DNA of 33,549 nucleotides, taken from contig CAKZKQ010000206.1 of NCBI GenBank assembly GCA_937123825.1, positions 1 to 33,549 on the forward strand, in the 5' to 3' direction. Under the pieces are notes generated by a model. The model was not told the DNA's origin. It saw only the letters and a list, made by a program, of their open reading frames with translations, and did not search any database. The position numbers and the translations under genes are program-made. Source of the DNA: an uncultured Pseudomonadota bacterium. Lineage in GTDB: Bacteria > Myxococcota_A > Bradymonadia > Bradymonadales > GCA-2716585. Below, piece after piece: positions 1-8,123 of this stretch (position 1 is the stretch's first letter; each line of letters starts with the position of its first letter).

Positions 1-639
1 AGACAAGAGCCCGCCGATGGCCAGCGCGGCCAGCACAAGGAGCCGGCCGAGTTGGTTGTTGACCCGAGCGAGCATCAAGACGCCCATCATGGTCCCCAGA
101 CTGGTCAGCGCAAACGCGCCGACGGCCAGCAAGACCACCGACGCCAACATGGTGTGCAGCGCCACCGCGCCGGTCAGGCCCAGGAAGACAAAGAGGAGCA
201 TGGGACCGACGGCCACGGGCGCCAGACGCGCCAGCGACTCGATGGTCAGGCCGTTGTGCAGCGCCCGCGGGCCCATGGGGGCGCTCAAGAGCGAGTCGAT
301 GGTGCGTTCTCTGGACTCGCGCAGCACGGTCAGGCACGAGAGCGTCGGCGCCAGGACAAAGAACACCGCCATCAGCAGGACCATCATCTCGATGGCCAGC
401 GCGCCGCCGAGCGACTCCACGCCGCCCTCCAAAAAGCGCGTCTCAAAGGGGTCGAGATAGGCCCAGCGCTCTTGCTGACGCGCCACCAGTGAGAGGTGGT
501 AGGCGGCATTGGCCAGCACGGCCAGGACGGTGCCACCCAACGAAAACCACATCAGCCGCTGCGGGCGCTCTCCAAGGCCTCGCTCGATGAGCGGCATGCC
601 CAGCCAGCGCTGCCAGTCTTGTGCTTTTGGACCCAACAT
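1..639 (-). CDS. ABC-2 type transporter permease (3' end beyond window)
   Basis: The frame is open from an ATG at 639 to the window edge, giving 213 residues without a stop. A near-perfect Shine-Dalgarno site (AAGGAGG) lies 5 bases before the ATG. Hydrophobic segments appear near residues 29-52, 83-106, 139-160, 165-191 and 199 onward. Between the second and third is SRERTIDSLLSAPMG (about 109-123), which resembles the coupling-helix motif of ABC-2 permeases. The matching ATPase lies 90 bases upstream on the same strand, so the two probably form one exporter. The substrate cannot be read from the sequence. The C-terminus is missing because the window ends, not because the gene is broken. Confidence 0.85.
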   Translation of the reverse strand, partial: MLGPKAQDWQRWLGMPLIERGLGERPQRLMWFSLGGTVLAVLANAAYHLSLVARQQERWAYLDPFETRFLEGGVESLGGALAIEMMVLLMAVFFVLAPTLSCLTVLRESRERTIDSLLSAPMGPRALHNGLTIESLARLAPVAVGPMLLFVFLGLTGAVALHTMLASVVLLAVGAFALTSLGTMMGVLMLARVNNQLGRLLVLAALAIGGLLS

Positions 640-729
640 CTGTCCTCCTTGGTGTGCCTGCGGGATAGACCCGGGCAATGGGCAATGGCCGCCGCGTCCG
701 GCGAGCGCGGCGGTGCATTGACCCTCTAT

Positions 730-1668
730 TCAACTGACCTCATCGGTCGAAATCGATGCGTAAACCCATTCCATGTCGCTTTCGCCGCGCTCCAGCGAGA
801 CCACGCGGACGCCCGCGCGGATCAGCACCTCCAGCAGTTCGGCGGCGGCCTCGGGCTGGGCGCTGTGCGCAAAGCGCAGCGTGTTGTCCTGACGCTCCAG
901 ACCGGCCACCTGGGGCATGTCGCTGAGCACCTTCCAGGCCGTCTCGATGCCCGAGAGGACTTTGAGGGTGCAGGGGATCCGGCCACCGCCAAGGCGCGCC
1001 TGGATCTCTTCAAGGGGGCCCATCTCCAGGACCTTGCCCTTTTGCATGATCGCCATGGAGTCGCAGAACGTGCTGAGTTCCATCAGCACGTGCGAGGACA
1101 CCAGCACCGTCATCCCCATCTCTTCTTTGAGGCGGACCATGACCTTGCGCAGCTTCAGGCGCGCGGCGGGATCAAGGCCGCTGGCAGGTTCATCCAGGAG
1201 CAGGACCGGGGGGCTGTGCATGAGCGCGCGGGCGATGCCGACGCGCTGCTTCATGCCTCGGGACAATTCTTTGATGCGGGCGTTGGTCTTGGTGCTCAGG
1301 TCGAGCAGATCCAAAAGCTCTCCGATGCGCTTTTTGCGATCACTGCGGCGCATCCCAAAACACGACCCGTAGAAGTCCAGACACCGGCTGGTGGTCATGT
1401 CTTCGTAGAGGTTGAAGTGATCGGGCAGGTAGCCAACGCGCTGGCGCACGGCCTCGGGCTCAAGCTGGGCGTCAAAGCCGTCTATCAGGATGCGGCCAGC
1501 GGTGGGCTCCAGGAGCGTCGCCAACATCTTGATGGTCGAGCTCTTGCCGGCGCCGTTGGGACCCACAAGGGCGAAGATGGAACCCGCAGGGACGTGAAAG
1601 TCCAGGTTCTGCACAGCCCAGTGGTCTCCGTAAGCCTTGGAGACGTTGTAGCAGGAGATGACAGTCAT
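730..1668 (-). CDS. ABC transporter ATP-binding protein
   Basis: A 312-residue ATPase of the ABC-2 exporter group, which powers the permease encoded just downstream. Visible motifs are Walker A GPNGAGKS (36-43), signature LSRGM (135-139), Walker B VLLLDEP (about 155-161) and the H-loop histidine in SSH (193). The Q-loop position reads GYLPD, with Asp where Gln or Glu is usual in this group. About 100 residues follow the nucleotide-binding domain, as in CcmA/NatA-like subunits. I chose the ATG at 1668 because GGGAG lies 6 bases upstream and the product then begins with the usual short beta-strand. A longer frame starts at a TTG at 1716 and adds residues with no family match. A perfect TTGACA (1711-1716) lies upstream, but I see no convincing -10 box. 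Confidence 0.93.
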   Translation of the reverse strand: MTVISCYNVSKAYGDHWAVQNLDFHVPAGSIFALVGPNGAGKSSTIKMLATLLEPTAGRILIDGFDAQLEPEAVRQRVGYLPDHFNLYEDMTTSRCLDFYGSCFGMRRSDRKKRIGELLDLLDLSTKTNARIKELSRGMKQRVGIARALMHSPPVLLLDEPASGLDPAARLKLRKVMVRLKEEMGMTVLVSSHVLMELSTFCDSMAIMQKGKVLEMGPLEEIQARLGGGRIPCTLKVLSGIETAWKVLSDMPQVAGLERQDNTLRFAHSAQPEAAAELLEVLIRAGVRVVSLERGESDMEWVYASISTDEVS

Positions 1669-1807
1669 TGGTGCTCCCAGTGACGCAAAAGGTGTTGTTT
1701 CACACGGACATGTCAATGCCCCAAAGCGTCTCTTTCATTCCCTGGACACGATCAGACGCTCCAGAAACCGACACCTGACAGGCATCTGCCGCAGACGGGG
1801 GATAAGC

Positions 1808-4291
1808 TCAGCGCTTGAGGAGAGGGGCGCGGTGGACCTGGCCGCCGTCGTCGAGCAAGGCGGGCAAGAGGCTGCGCTCGGCCAACCATCGCCAGGCTGT
1901 GGCGCGCTCAACGCCAGAGGCCGGCAAGTGCATCTGCCCATCGGCGTCGAGCGCCAGGAAGGCCCCCGAGTCGGGGTCGAGGTAGGCCACGCGCTGCACC
2001 ACCAGCCCCCGGCCCGGCACCAGCCCAAAGGTGGTCAACACGCCGCGCTCTTCGAGGGCGTGCAGTTGCTCGCCTGCGGCCCAGGCGGCGGTGGCCACCA
2101 CGCGGGTCAAGCGGCGGTGGCCCAAGACCTTGACCTGTCCTGCGGCGCCGACCTCCAGCGTCAACCAGAGTTCATCGGCGGGCATCTCCTGGCGGACCAA
2201 ACGCACGACGGCCATGCGCTGACCCAGCGCCACCACCCCCTTGATCCACCAGGACTCGTCTTGCTGGGGCTCCCAATCAAAGACCTCGGGTTGGACGCCT
2301 GCCAGATCGACGAGCGTGAGGCGGCGCCGGGTGGGCAAAAGAACGGTGGACGACCCCCAGGTGACGGCCATGCTGGTGGGGATGTCGGGGAGGTTGATCA
2401 GCGTCGGTCTGGGATCATGCTGGAGGGTCTGGGGGTCAAAGCGGCGCACGCTGAGGCTGGCCTCAGAGAGATCGCTCTTGCGGGTGATGGCCAGCAGCGC
2501 GCCGCGTTGCCCCTTTGCATCAAGCCAAAGCGACCAATGGCTGCTGCGCGGTGGAACGGGGATCGGACTTTGGTGTTCTTCCTGGGTGAGCTTGTCCTCG
2601 CGGGGTGTTGGTTTGCCGGGGTTGAGCGCCACAAGCCTGGCGCTGTTGTGGCTGTCGCGCACCAACGCCAACGTTCGACCGTCGGGCAGCGGCCCTCCCT
2701 CAAGCACTCTGCCCTGCCCTGACGACCAGCTCCAGAGCGTCTCAATCCGCCCCCCTTGGGTCGCCGCGTCCCAACTGGGCTCAAAAGGCGCCATCAATGA
2801 AATCGACTCCGATCCCACCGCCACCACTGTCGGGCGGCCAGAGACCGAGTGCTGGCCAGCGTCATAAATCGCCTGGGAGCGCCACGGCTTGATGGGCGGC
2901 AGCACCGCAGGAGGCCCTTCGGTGCGCCAGCGCCACCCCTGCTTGGGTCCAATGACGTTCAATGCCCCATCGCGCGGATCGAGCCACAACCGAGCGCGCC
3001 CCAAAAACCACGGCGCCAGCATCCTCTGGGCGCTTAGCCCCAGCGCGCGGCGCAGCGGCACCTCGATCCTGTCCGAGATCCAACCGCGCTCCAGATGCAC
3101 CAACGGCAGCGGTAAGATCGGCGCACCCGCCTCGACCTCAATCTGGCGATCTTTGAGGGCCAAAATCTCCCAATCGGGCTGACCTTCCTGGGCCACTGGC
3201 CGCTGGGCCAGCAGGCGCGCGGCGCCAGACGACGTGGGCAGCCACAAGAGCGGCAAACGCGTCCCCAGGGCAACGTTCATCGCCCCCTCGGGCGCGTCCA
3301 GATCAATGAAGGTGGCGCGCGCCTCGGCCCCCAGCCGCCCGGTGGCGACCATCAAACGCCGCCCTTCGACGCCCACCACGCGGTGGCAATTGCGCAGCGC
3401 TGCCTCACAGCCCAAAGAGGACGCCGCAGAAGGCACGGGGATGACGCGCGCCGGTTCGTCGCGCTCTCCCAGCCCCATCACGACCAACACGTCACGGTCG
3501 GGCGCGCCCCCATCTGGACGCAACCACAAGACCCGTTCTCCGCCCTCAAAGAACGTCACGTGGTCGCCAGCGCCCACCAAACGGCGCGACAAGAGCTTCG
3601 AGCCCAGGAATTGTCCCTCCAAAGACCAGGACAGCGCCCAGGTTCCCCCGATCTCTGCGCTGCTGACCACCGCCTGAACGCGTTTGCCCTCATCACCAAA
3701 GCCGTAGGTCACCAGGCAACCGCAGGGCAAGCGCATCCAGGCCAGCGACCGTCCCATCGACATCGAAAAGAGTCGCAGCCGGTCGATGCCGGGCAAAAGA
3801 TTGCTCTCGGACTCCTCGATGGCCATCAAGTCGCCCTGCGGTGCAAAGACAACACCGCGCACCAGGTGACCTGCCCCCGGCACCACGCGTTCCAAACGGC
3901 GAGCGGCCGCGTTCCAGATGGCCAGCCGGGTGCCGTCCGAGATGGCCACGCGGACCCCCGTCCGATCGGTGGCCAGCAGCGCCCCCTTGCCCCCATCCCC
4001 CGTCCACAGCTCTGGCCCTGCCAGGGACACCTCGCCGACCACCCCTGAAGGGCCGCGCTCCACGGCCAACGTCATGTCCTGGGTGATCTGACCCCACAGC
4101 CCTGCGCAGCCGCCCAGGGCACACACAAGGAGCATCAGGGCGCACAGGTGGGCAACCGCCGTGATGGGCGCAACAAGATCGCCGCCGCCGCAGTCACGCG
4201 CCCCAAAGAGCGGTGTGGATTGGCGCGGGCGCCCTGGGGCGCGCCGGGCGAGTGTTTGGTGGGTGGATGTTGAAGCAGGAGACTGCGTCAT
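1808..4291 (-). CDS. Large predicted lipoprotein, possibly beta-propeller
   Basis: An 827-residue protein I do not recognise. A hydrophobic stretch (about 45-60) ends in ALGG followed by Cys62, a plausible lipobox. The preceding n-region of about 44 residues is unusually long, yet no other ATG, GTG or TTG occurs in frame before the hydrophobic core, and an in-frame TGA lies 36 bases upstream of the ATG, so the start at 4291 is well fixed. The rest is rich in beta-strand-like segments with recurring Trp and Gly-Asp turns (for example LAIWNAAARRLERV and ALSWSLEGQFLGSKL), reminiscent of WD40/PQQ-type propellers, but I cannot assign a family. It lies 77 bases downstream of the Fe-S carrier gene. 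Its start codon directly abuts a 9-bp hairpin (4292-4322). Confidence 0.8.
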   Translation of the reverse strand: MTQSPASTSTHQTLARRAPGRPRQSTPLFGARDCGGGDLVAPITAVAHLCALMLLVCALGGCAGLWGQITQDMTLAVERGPSGVVGEVSLAGPELWTGDGGKGALLATDRTGVRVAISDGTRLAIWNAAARRLERVVPGAGHLVRGVVFAPQGDLMAIEESESNLLPGIDRLRLFSMSMGRSLAWMRLPCGCLVTYGFGDEGKRVQAVVSSAEIGGTWALSWSLEGQFLGSKLLSRRLVGAGDHVTFFEGGERVLWLRPDGGAPDRDVLVVMGLGERDEPARVIPVPSAASSLGCEAALRNCHRVVGVEGRRLMVATGRLGAEARATFIDLDAPEGAMNVALGTRLPLLWLPTSSGAARLLAQRPVAQEGQPDWEILALKDRQIEVEAGAPILPLPLVHLERGWISDRIEVPLRRALGLSAQRMLAPWFLGRARLWLDPRDGALNVIGPKQGWRWRTEGPPAVLPPIKPWRSQAIYDAGQHSVSGRPTVVAVGSESISLMAPFEPSWDAATQGGRIETLWSWSSGQGRVLEGGPLPDGRTLALVRDSHNSARLVALNPGKPTPREDKLTQEEHQSPIPVPPRSSHWSLWLDAKGQRGALLAITRKSDLSEASLSVRRFDPQTLQHDPRPTLINLPDIPTSMAVTWGSSTVLLPTRRRLTLVDLAGVQPEVFDWEPQQDESWWIKGVVALGQRMAVVRLVRQEMPADELWLTLEVGAAGQVKVLGHRRLTRVVATAAWAAGEQLHALEERGVLTTFGLVPGRGLVVQRVAYLDPDSGAFLALDADGQMHLPASGVERATAWRWLAERSLLPALLDDGGQVHRAPLLKR

Positions 4292-4322
4292 GGGAGGCTC
4301 TGGGGTGTGGCGCGAGCCTCCC
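4292..4322 (-). promoter_or_regulatory. Hairpin abutting the start codon of the 827-aa lipoprotein gene
   Basis: On the minus strand the arms GGGAGGCTC (4314-4322) and GAGCCTCCC (4292-4300) are perfectly complementary over 9 bp, with a 13-base loop. The 3' arm ends at the base immediately before the ATG at 4289-4291. The only Shine-Dalgarno-like sequence (GGGAGG) sits in the 5' arm, too far away when linear. If it forms in RNA it would sit in the initiation region. It could instead act as a stem at the end of the upstream Fe-S carrier message, 46 bases past its stop, but it has no U-tract. Confidence 0.45.
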
Positions 4323-4368
4323 CGAAATCAGGGCAGGAGGGGTTGTTGGCGCGGTGGAGCGCCGCCGA

Positions 4369-4692
4369 TCAAGCCTGGAAGCTGGTCCCGCACCCACAGG
4401 AGCGCTTGACGTTGGGGTTGCCGAACTTGAAGCCGCCGCCCATGATCGAGTTCTCGTAGTCGATCTCGGTGCCTTTGACGTAGAGATAGCTCTTGGGGTC
4501 ACAGACGATGCGCACGCCCTGCCCCTCAAAGATGCGGTCGTTGTTGTGGATCTGATCGACGATGTCGAGCACGTAGGAGTAGCCCGAGCAACCGCCGGCA
4601 GTCACCCCCAACCGGACCACGTGGCCCGTCAGGCCGTTGTCGGCCATCATGTTGCGGATCTGCTCGCTGGCGGAAGAAGTCATGGTGATCAT
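4369..4692 (-). CDS. A-type iron-sulfur cluster carrier (HesB/IscA/ErpA family)
   Basis: A 107-residue protein, typical in length for A-type carriers that bind a nascent Fe-S cluster and pass it to client apoproteins in the cytoplasm. The three cluster ligands are present: Cys35 in TAGGCSGYSY, and Cys99 and Cys101 in SCGCGTSF near the C-terminus. I take the first ATG (4692) because GGAG lies upstream of it at an acceptable distance; Met4 has no clear site. No scaffold, cysteine desulfurase or regulator of an isc or suf operon is next to it, so it seems to stand alone. Sequence by eye cannot separate IscA, ErpA and SufA. Two inverted repeats (4746-4762 and 4778-4801) precede it. Confidence 0.92.
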   Translation of the reverse strand: MITMTSSASEQIRNMMADNGLTGHVVRLGVTAGGCSGYSYVLDIVDQIHNNDRIFEGQGVRIVCDPKSYLYVKGTEIDYENSIMGGGFKFGNPNVKRSCGCGTSFQA

Positions 4693-4745
4693 GGAGTGGG
4701 TTCTCCGGCTGAAAAGGTCGGCCCGGCAAAGGGGCCAGACTTAAA

Positions 4746-4762
4746 ACAGGCTCCTGGCCTGT
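4746..4762 (-). terminator. Weak stem-loop followed by TTTT, upstream of the Fe-S carrier gene
   Basis: On the minus strand ACAGGC and GCCTGT form a perfect 6-bp stem around a 5-base loop, followed by a short T-run (GCCTGTTTTAAG). It could terminate transcripts from the formyltransferase gene (stop at 4875) or act as an attenuator ahead of the Fe-S carrier, about 54 bases before its ATG. The stem is short, so this is tentative. Confidence 0.3.
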
Positions 4763-4777
4763 GAAAATGCAACAAGG

Positions 4778-4801
4778 TTGTGGGCACATTTCGTCCCACA
4801 A
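4778..4801. promoter_or_regulatory. Inverted repeat, possible operator upstream of the Fe-S carrier gene
   Basis: The arms TTGTGGG (4778-4784) and CCCACAA (4795-4801) match perfectly around a 10-base spacer, giving a 24-bp dyad about 86 bases upstream of the Fe-S carrier start. The size suits a dimeric regulator. Which regulator, if any, cannot be read from the sequence. Confidence 0.3.
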
Positions 4802-4874
4802 AAGAGTCCAGCCCTGAATCTAAACAGCGATCGCGCAAAAGCCAACCCCAGACCAAACTCGGTCCTGTTTGGGT

Positions 4875-5870
4875 CTATTGACCGGCGGCTTTGCCAAAAA
4901 AGACCGTCCCCTGACCACACGCCACGCTGATGCCGCCCCCTTCGGTGCGCCGCACCGTGCCGGCCTGATCGCGCTGGTGCTCGGGGAAAGCCACGGGCGC
5001 TCGAAGCTCCAGGCGCACCATCCCAGGCGCCGCCTGACGCGACGCCGGGGCGCTGAGCCCAGGCTCCAGACCGCGCGTCCACCAGTCCTGGGGGACAAAG
5101 AGGTAGAGCGGCAACCAGGGATCGGCGGCGCGGGCGCGGTTGTAGACGTCCACGGCGCCAAGCTCAAAGGGCACCACCACGTCTTCAAGGCTGACCCGGT
5201 GTTGGTAGGACGACTGGCCGCTCTGCGTCCATGAAGGCCAGTGCGCAGGAGAGGCCTCCCCGAGCAAACGCTCCAGCATCTGACCGCCGTGGCGCATGGC
5301 GCGGGCCTGAAGCTGCCCCCCGGTCAACCAGGGCTCCAGCACAAAGCGCTCCTGGGCCACGATCGGCCCGGTGTCGATGCCGCGCTCCACAAAGTGAATG
5401 GTCACCCCGGCGTCCTGCGCGCCGTGGGCCACGGTCCAGAACTCGGGGTTTGGGCCGCGAAAAGCGGGCAGCAGCGAGGGATGAACGTTGATGATCGGCG
5501 GCAACTCCGAGAGGACCTCTTTTTTAAGGATCTCATTGAACCCAGCCATCACCACCAGATCGGGCCCGCTGTAAAAGAGCTCGTCCACCAGACAGGGGTC
5601 GTTGATGGTGTCTGGCCAGTGCAGCCGCGCCCCGGCCTTCTGACACAGCGCCGTGGCCGCCGCCGGAAAGCGCGCCGCGTCGCTCAGGCCACGCTGGACC
5701 TTTCCGGGCAACCTGGCCGCCAACGACGCCGCCAGACGCCGCCAGTGCACGCGCTGACCACCGCGCAGCGGCGCCACCATCGAGAGCAACTCGACGTTGG
5801 GGTGATGGACCAGGATCCGCAGGAAGTGCAGGGAGTAATCAAAGCCGTTGCCAAAGAAGATCACCTTCAT
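4875..5870 (-). CDS. Formyltransferase-family protein (Fmt/GART-like fold)
   Basis: A 331-residue protein. The formyltransferase signature is clear: the catalytic triad equivalents Asn128 and His130 lie in INVHPSLLPAFRG, and Asp166 lies in GIDTGPI. This family moves a formyl group from a folate donor to an amine. The N-terminus (MKVIFFGNGFDYSLHFLRIL) and the remodelled C-terminal third differ from tRNA formyltransferase, so a role in modifying a sugar nucleotide, lipid or other small amine is as likely as Met-tRNA formylation. I chose Met8 of the longest frame (ATG at 5868-5870) because AGGAGG lies 9 bases upstream of it; the first ATG lies upstream of that site. The VWA protein gene ends 58 bases upstream. 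Confidence 0.85.
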   Translation of the reverse strand: MKVIFFGNGFDYSLHFLRILVHHPNVELLSMVAPLRGGQRVHWRRLAASLAARLPGKVQRGLSDAARFPAAATALCQKAGARLHWPDTINDPCLVDELFYSGPDLVVMAGFNEILKKEVLSELPPIINVHPSLLPAFRGPNPEFWTVAHGAQDAGVTIHFVERGIDTGPIVAQERFVLEPWLTGGQLQARAMRHGGQMLERLLGEASPAHWPSWTQSGQSSYQHRVSLEDVVVPFELGAVDVYNRARAADPWLPLYLFVPQDWWTRGLEPGLSAPASRQAAPGMVRLELRAPVAFPEHQRDQAGTVRRTEGGGISVACGQGTVFFGKAAGQ

Positions 5871-5928
5871 GGGCTGCGTCCTCCTGGGCATCGCAACCAG
5901 ACCACGGGGGCCGACACGGGCGCTGCGG

Positions 5929-7560
5929 CTACTTCTTCACGGGAGGCAGTCCGCTGGCGCAGTAGAGACATTCGGGCCACTGGGGCTCCATGACCCGGTG
6001 GCAGGTGGGGCACTCGCTGCCCCCGGCGGCGATCTTGGCGCTGCGCTCGGCGGCGTCGGCGGCGGCAGCGGCGGCAGCGGCTTGCTGAAGCTTGGCGGCC
6101 TCTTCGGCCTCGGCCTGGGCTTTGGCGGCCATCGCTTCGGGGTCAAAGTTGCCCGTCAGCATGGCCTCTTCTTCTTTGATCGCCACCCACTCGGGCAGCG
6201 GCTCCATGCCCTGGGCGCAGAACGGGCACGCGGCCCAGTCGGGGCGCTGCACGCGGCCACACACGTTGCACAGCTTCCGGTCCTCTTCATCGTAGACAAA
6301 GACGGGCTCTTTGTGGCTGCCGTCGAGCGGCTCCATGCCCTGAGCACAGAACGGGCACGCCTCCCACTCGGGCTTCTGAACCCGGTGGCAGGTCTCGCAC
6401 TTGGAGGGACGATCGACCAGCAAATCCGCCAGCAGCTCTTCGGCGTCGCGGCGCGCCTGACGGCGGCGCAGCCACACCACGGTGACGACGGTGGCGATGG
6501 TGCCGACGGTCAGCAAGATGCAGAGCACCCCTGAGAAGATCCCCCAGAAGAGCCAGTCAAACTTGACCTCTTCGATGGTGGCCTTAAACGGGCTGGTGTC
6601 GACGGTGTTGCTGTTTTCGGACTGAATGCTGACCTCAAAACGGTACTGGGTCTGAGGCTCAAAGTCCCAATCCACGACCAACACCAGCTGCCCGATGATC
6701 TCGCCGATGACGGCCTCAAGCTCGCCGGTGGTTTCGCGCTGGCTGCGGGCCTCGCGGTACGTCGCGCCGGTCTTGCGCGACAGGAGCATGAGGGTGCGGC
6801 GAGCAGTCTCGGTCATGCCGCCGGGGCTGTGGCCGATGGTCCAGATGAGGACGCCGTTGTCCCTGGCTCGGGAGATGGTCTCCTGGAGCTTGCGGTTGAG
6901 TTCGTCGACGCCGATGGCCCCTGCGTCGGTGCCGTCTCCCAGGTAGACAATGGCCCGCTTTCTCCCCTCGGGAGAGGTCTCCAGCAGGGTGATGGCCTTG
7001 TCGATGGAGCTGAACATGAAAGGGCGCACGCCCTTGGGATCGATCTGGTCGTACTCGGTCTTGATGGCGCCTTTGTCGGCGGCCAGCGGGGCGTTGACGG
7101 TGACCGCCCGACTGTAGGTGATCAGTCCCGCGCGGTCCTCGCCGCGCAGCGCCTTGCCGCCCGCGTCGATCGTCTCGCCGATGGCGGTCAGCGTCGTCTT
7201 GGGGAAGCCCACGATGGCGGGCATGATGAAAATGAGGTCGGTGCCCTCGTCCTGCTCGCGCCAGATGGACAACTCGACGTCGTCGCGATCGACCCGCTCT
7301 CCGTCGATTTTGACCTCATAGAGGTCCACCAGCTTGGGGTTGACGGGGCTGTCCTGGTCGCTCAAGAAAGTGACAAAGACCCGGACCTCGGGGGCTTCGG
7401 CGGCGTCCACGCGGTCGATCTTGGCGCGGTACGTTCGGGGGGCCGAGAGCGCCGCCGTGCACACCAACAGTGCCAGGAGCCAGACCAACGCGCCGACCCA
7501 CGCCACACCGCAGCGCGACACCGCGTGGGTGCTGGCCTTTGCCGAGCCCATCGCCCTCAT
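5929..7560 (-). CDS. Membrane-anchored VWA-like protein with three cytoplasmic zinc ribbons
   Basis: A 543-residue protein. Domains in order: signal peptide (about 18-40), a VWA-like domain (about 106-290), a transmembrane helix (about 337-363) followed by RRRQARR, then three Cys4 zinc ribbons. The ribbons are C388/C391/C402/C405, C431/C434/C445/C448 and C517/C520/C531/C534, each with the CPFC or CLYC second knuckle. An Ala/Glu-rich helix (about 474-512) separates the second and third. The positive cluster after the helix puts the VWA domain outside and the ribbons in the cytoplasm. The DxSxS metal site of canonical VWA domains is not visible; only GDGTD (208-212) resembles a metal loop. I prefer the ATG at 7560, preceded by AGAGG; a GTG at 7587 would add nine residues. 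The role is unknown. Confidence 0.82.
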   Translation of the reverse strand: MRAMGSAKASTHAVSRCGVAWVGALVWLLALLVCTAALSAPRTYRAKIDRVDAAEAPEVRVFVTFLSDQDSPVNPKLVDLYEVKIDGERVDRDDVELSIWREQDEGTDLIFIMPAIVGFPKTTLTAIGETIDAGGKALRGEDRAGLITYSRAVTVNAPLAADKGAIKTEYDQIDPKGVRPFMFSSIDKAITLLETSPEGRKRAIVYLGDGTDAGAIGVDELNRKLQETISRARDNGVLIWTIGHSPGGMTETARRTLMLLSRKTGATYREARSQRETTGELEAVIGEIIGQLVLVVDWDFEPQTQYRFEVSIQSENSNTVDTSPFKATIEEVKFDWLFWGIFSGVLCILLTVGTIATVVTVVWLRRRQARRDAEELLADLLVDRPSKCETCHRVQKPEWEACPFCAQGMEPLDGSHKEPVFVYDEEDRKLCNVCGRVQRPDWAACPFCAQGMEPLPEWVAIKEEEAMLTGNFDPEAMAAKAQAEAEEAAKLQQAAAAAAAADAAERSAKIAAGGSECPTCHRVMEPQWPECLYCASGLPPVKK

Positions 7561-7590
7561 CCACACCTCTTTCCAGCCCAGGTTCACAGC

Positions 7591-8019
7591 TCAGAGCCCC
7601 ACAAGCTGCGGTGTACAGACCACCTCGACGTGATCCGAGACGACCACCTGACCCTGCCCATCGACCCCGGCCGCCGCGAGCCGATACGACTCCGCACCCG
7701 CCATAGGGGCCTCGGGCGCCACAAAAGACCCCGTGAGGGTCTGCGAGGGCGCCAATTCGAGCCACAGCGGCCCCAAACCGTGGGTGGGGCGGCCCTGCTC
7801 GTCCAGCGCAATGAGTTGAACCTGCACTGCGTCCGTGTGCTTTTGCTGCGCACCGGGGTCCACGACTTCCATCTCCACACCCAACGGCGCGCCGGGGCGG
7901 ACCCTCCAGGCGCCGATGGTCAGGCGCGCCCGGGCGGGGCCTTGATGCTGGCCCATCGCACCAAACGTCACCGCCGAACCAGCCAGCGCTGTAAGCTTCA
8001 GGAAGTCGCGGCGGTCCAT
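7591..8019 (-). CDS. Small Tat-exported protein of unknown function
   Basis: A 142-residue protein beginning MDRRDFLKLTALAGSAVTFG, a textbook twin-arginine signal (RRDFLK, then a mildly hydrophobic segment), so it should cross the membrane folded. The mature part has no recognised family. It looks beta-rich, with phrases such as RPGAPLGVEMEVVD and PLWLELAPSQTLTGSFVAPE that suggest an immunoglobulin-like or FixG-like fold. It has no second membrane segment and one mature cysteine (in VVCTPQL). It ends 30 bases before the start of the VWA/zinc-ribbon gene, so the two are probably co-transcribed and may act together at the outer face of the membrane. A GAGGT site lies just before the ATG. Confidence 0.72.
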   Translation of the reverse strand: MDRRDFLKLTALAGSAVTFGAMGQHQGPARARLTIGAWRVRPGAPLGVEMEVVDPGAQQKHTDAVQVQLIALDEQGRPTHGLGPLWLELAPSQTLTGSFVAPEAPMAGAESYRLAAAGVDGQGQVVVSDHVEVVCTPQLVGL

Positions 8020-8123
8020 ATGACCTCATCCCTCAACAATAACCTGCCTGGGCAGGCGCATCTTGCAACTCGGCAGAGGATATCACGCCAGCACCCTCGT
8101 GCAAACGCACCGGGCTGACGGGC

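Noticed and set aside
496..2722. Long plus-strand frames opposite the ABC transporter and 827-aa lipoprotein genes
   Set aside because: They are antisense to genes with Walker motifs, transmembrane segments or a lipobox, and their products lack any family signature.
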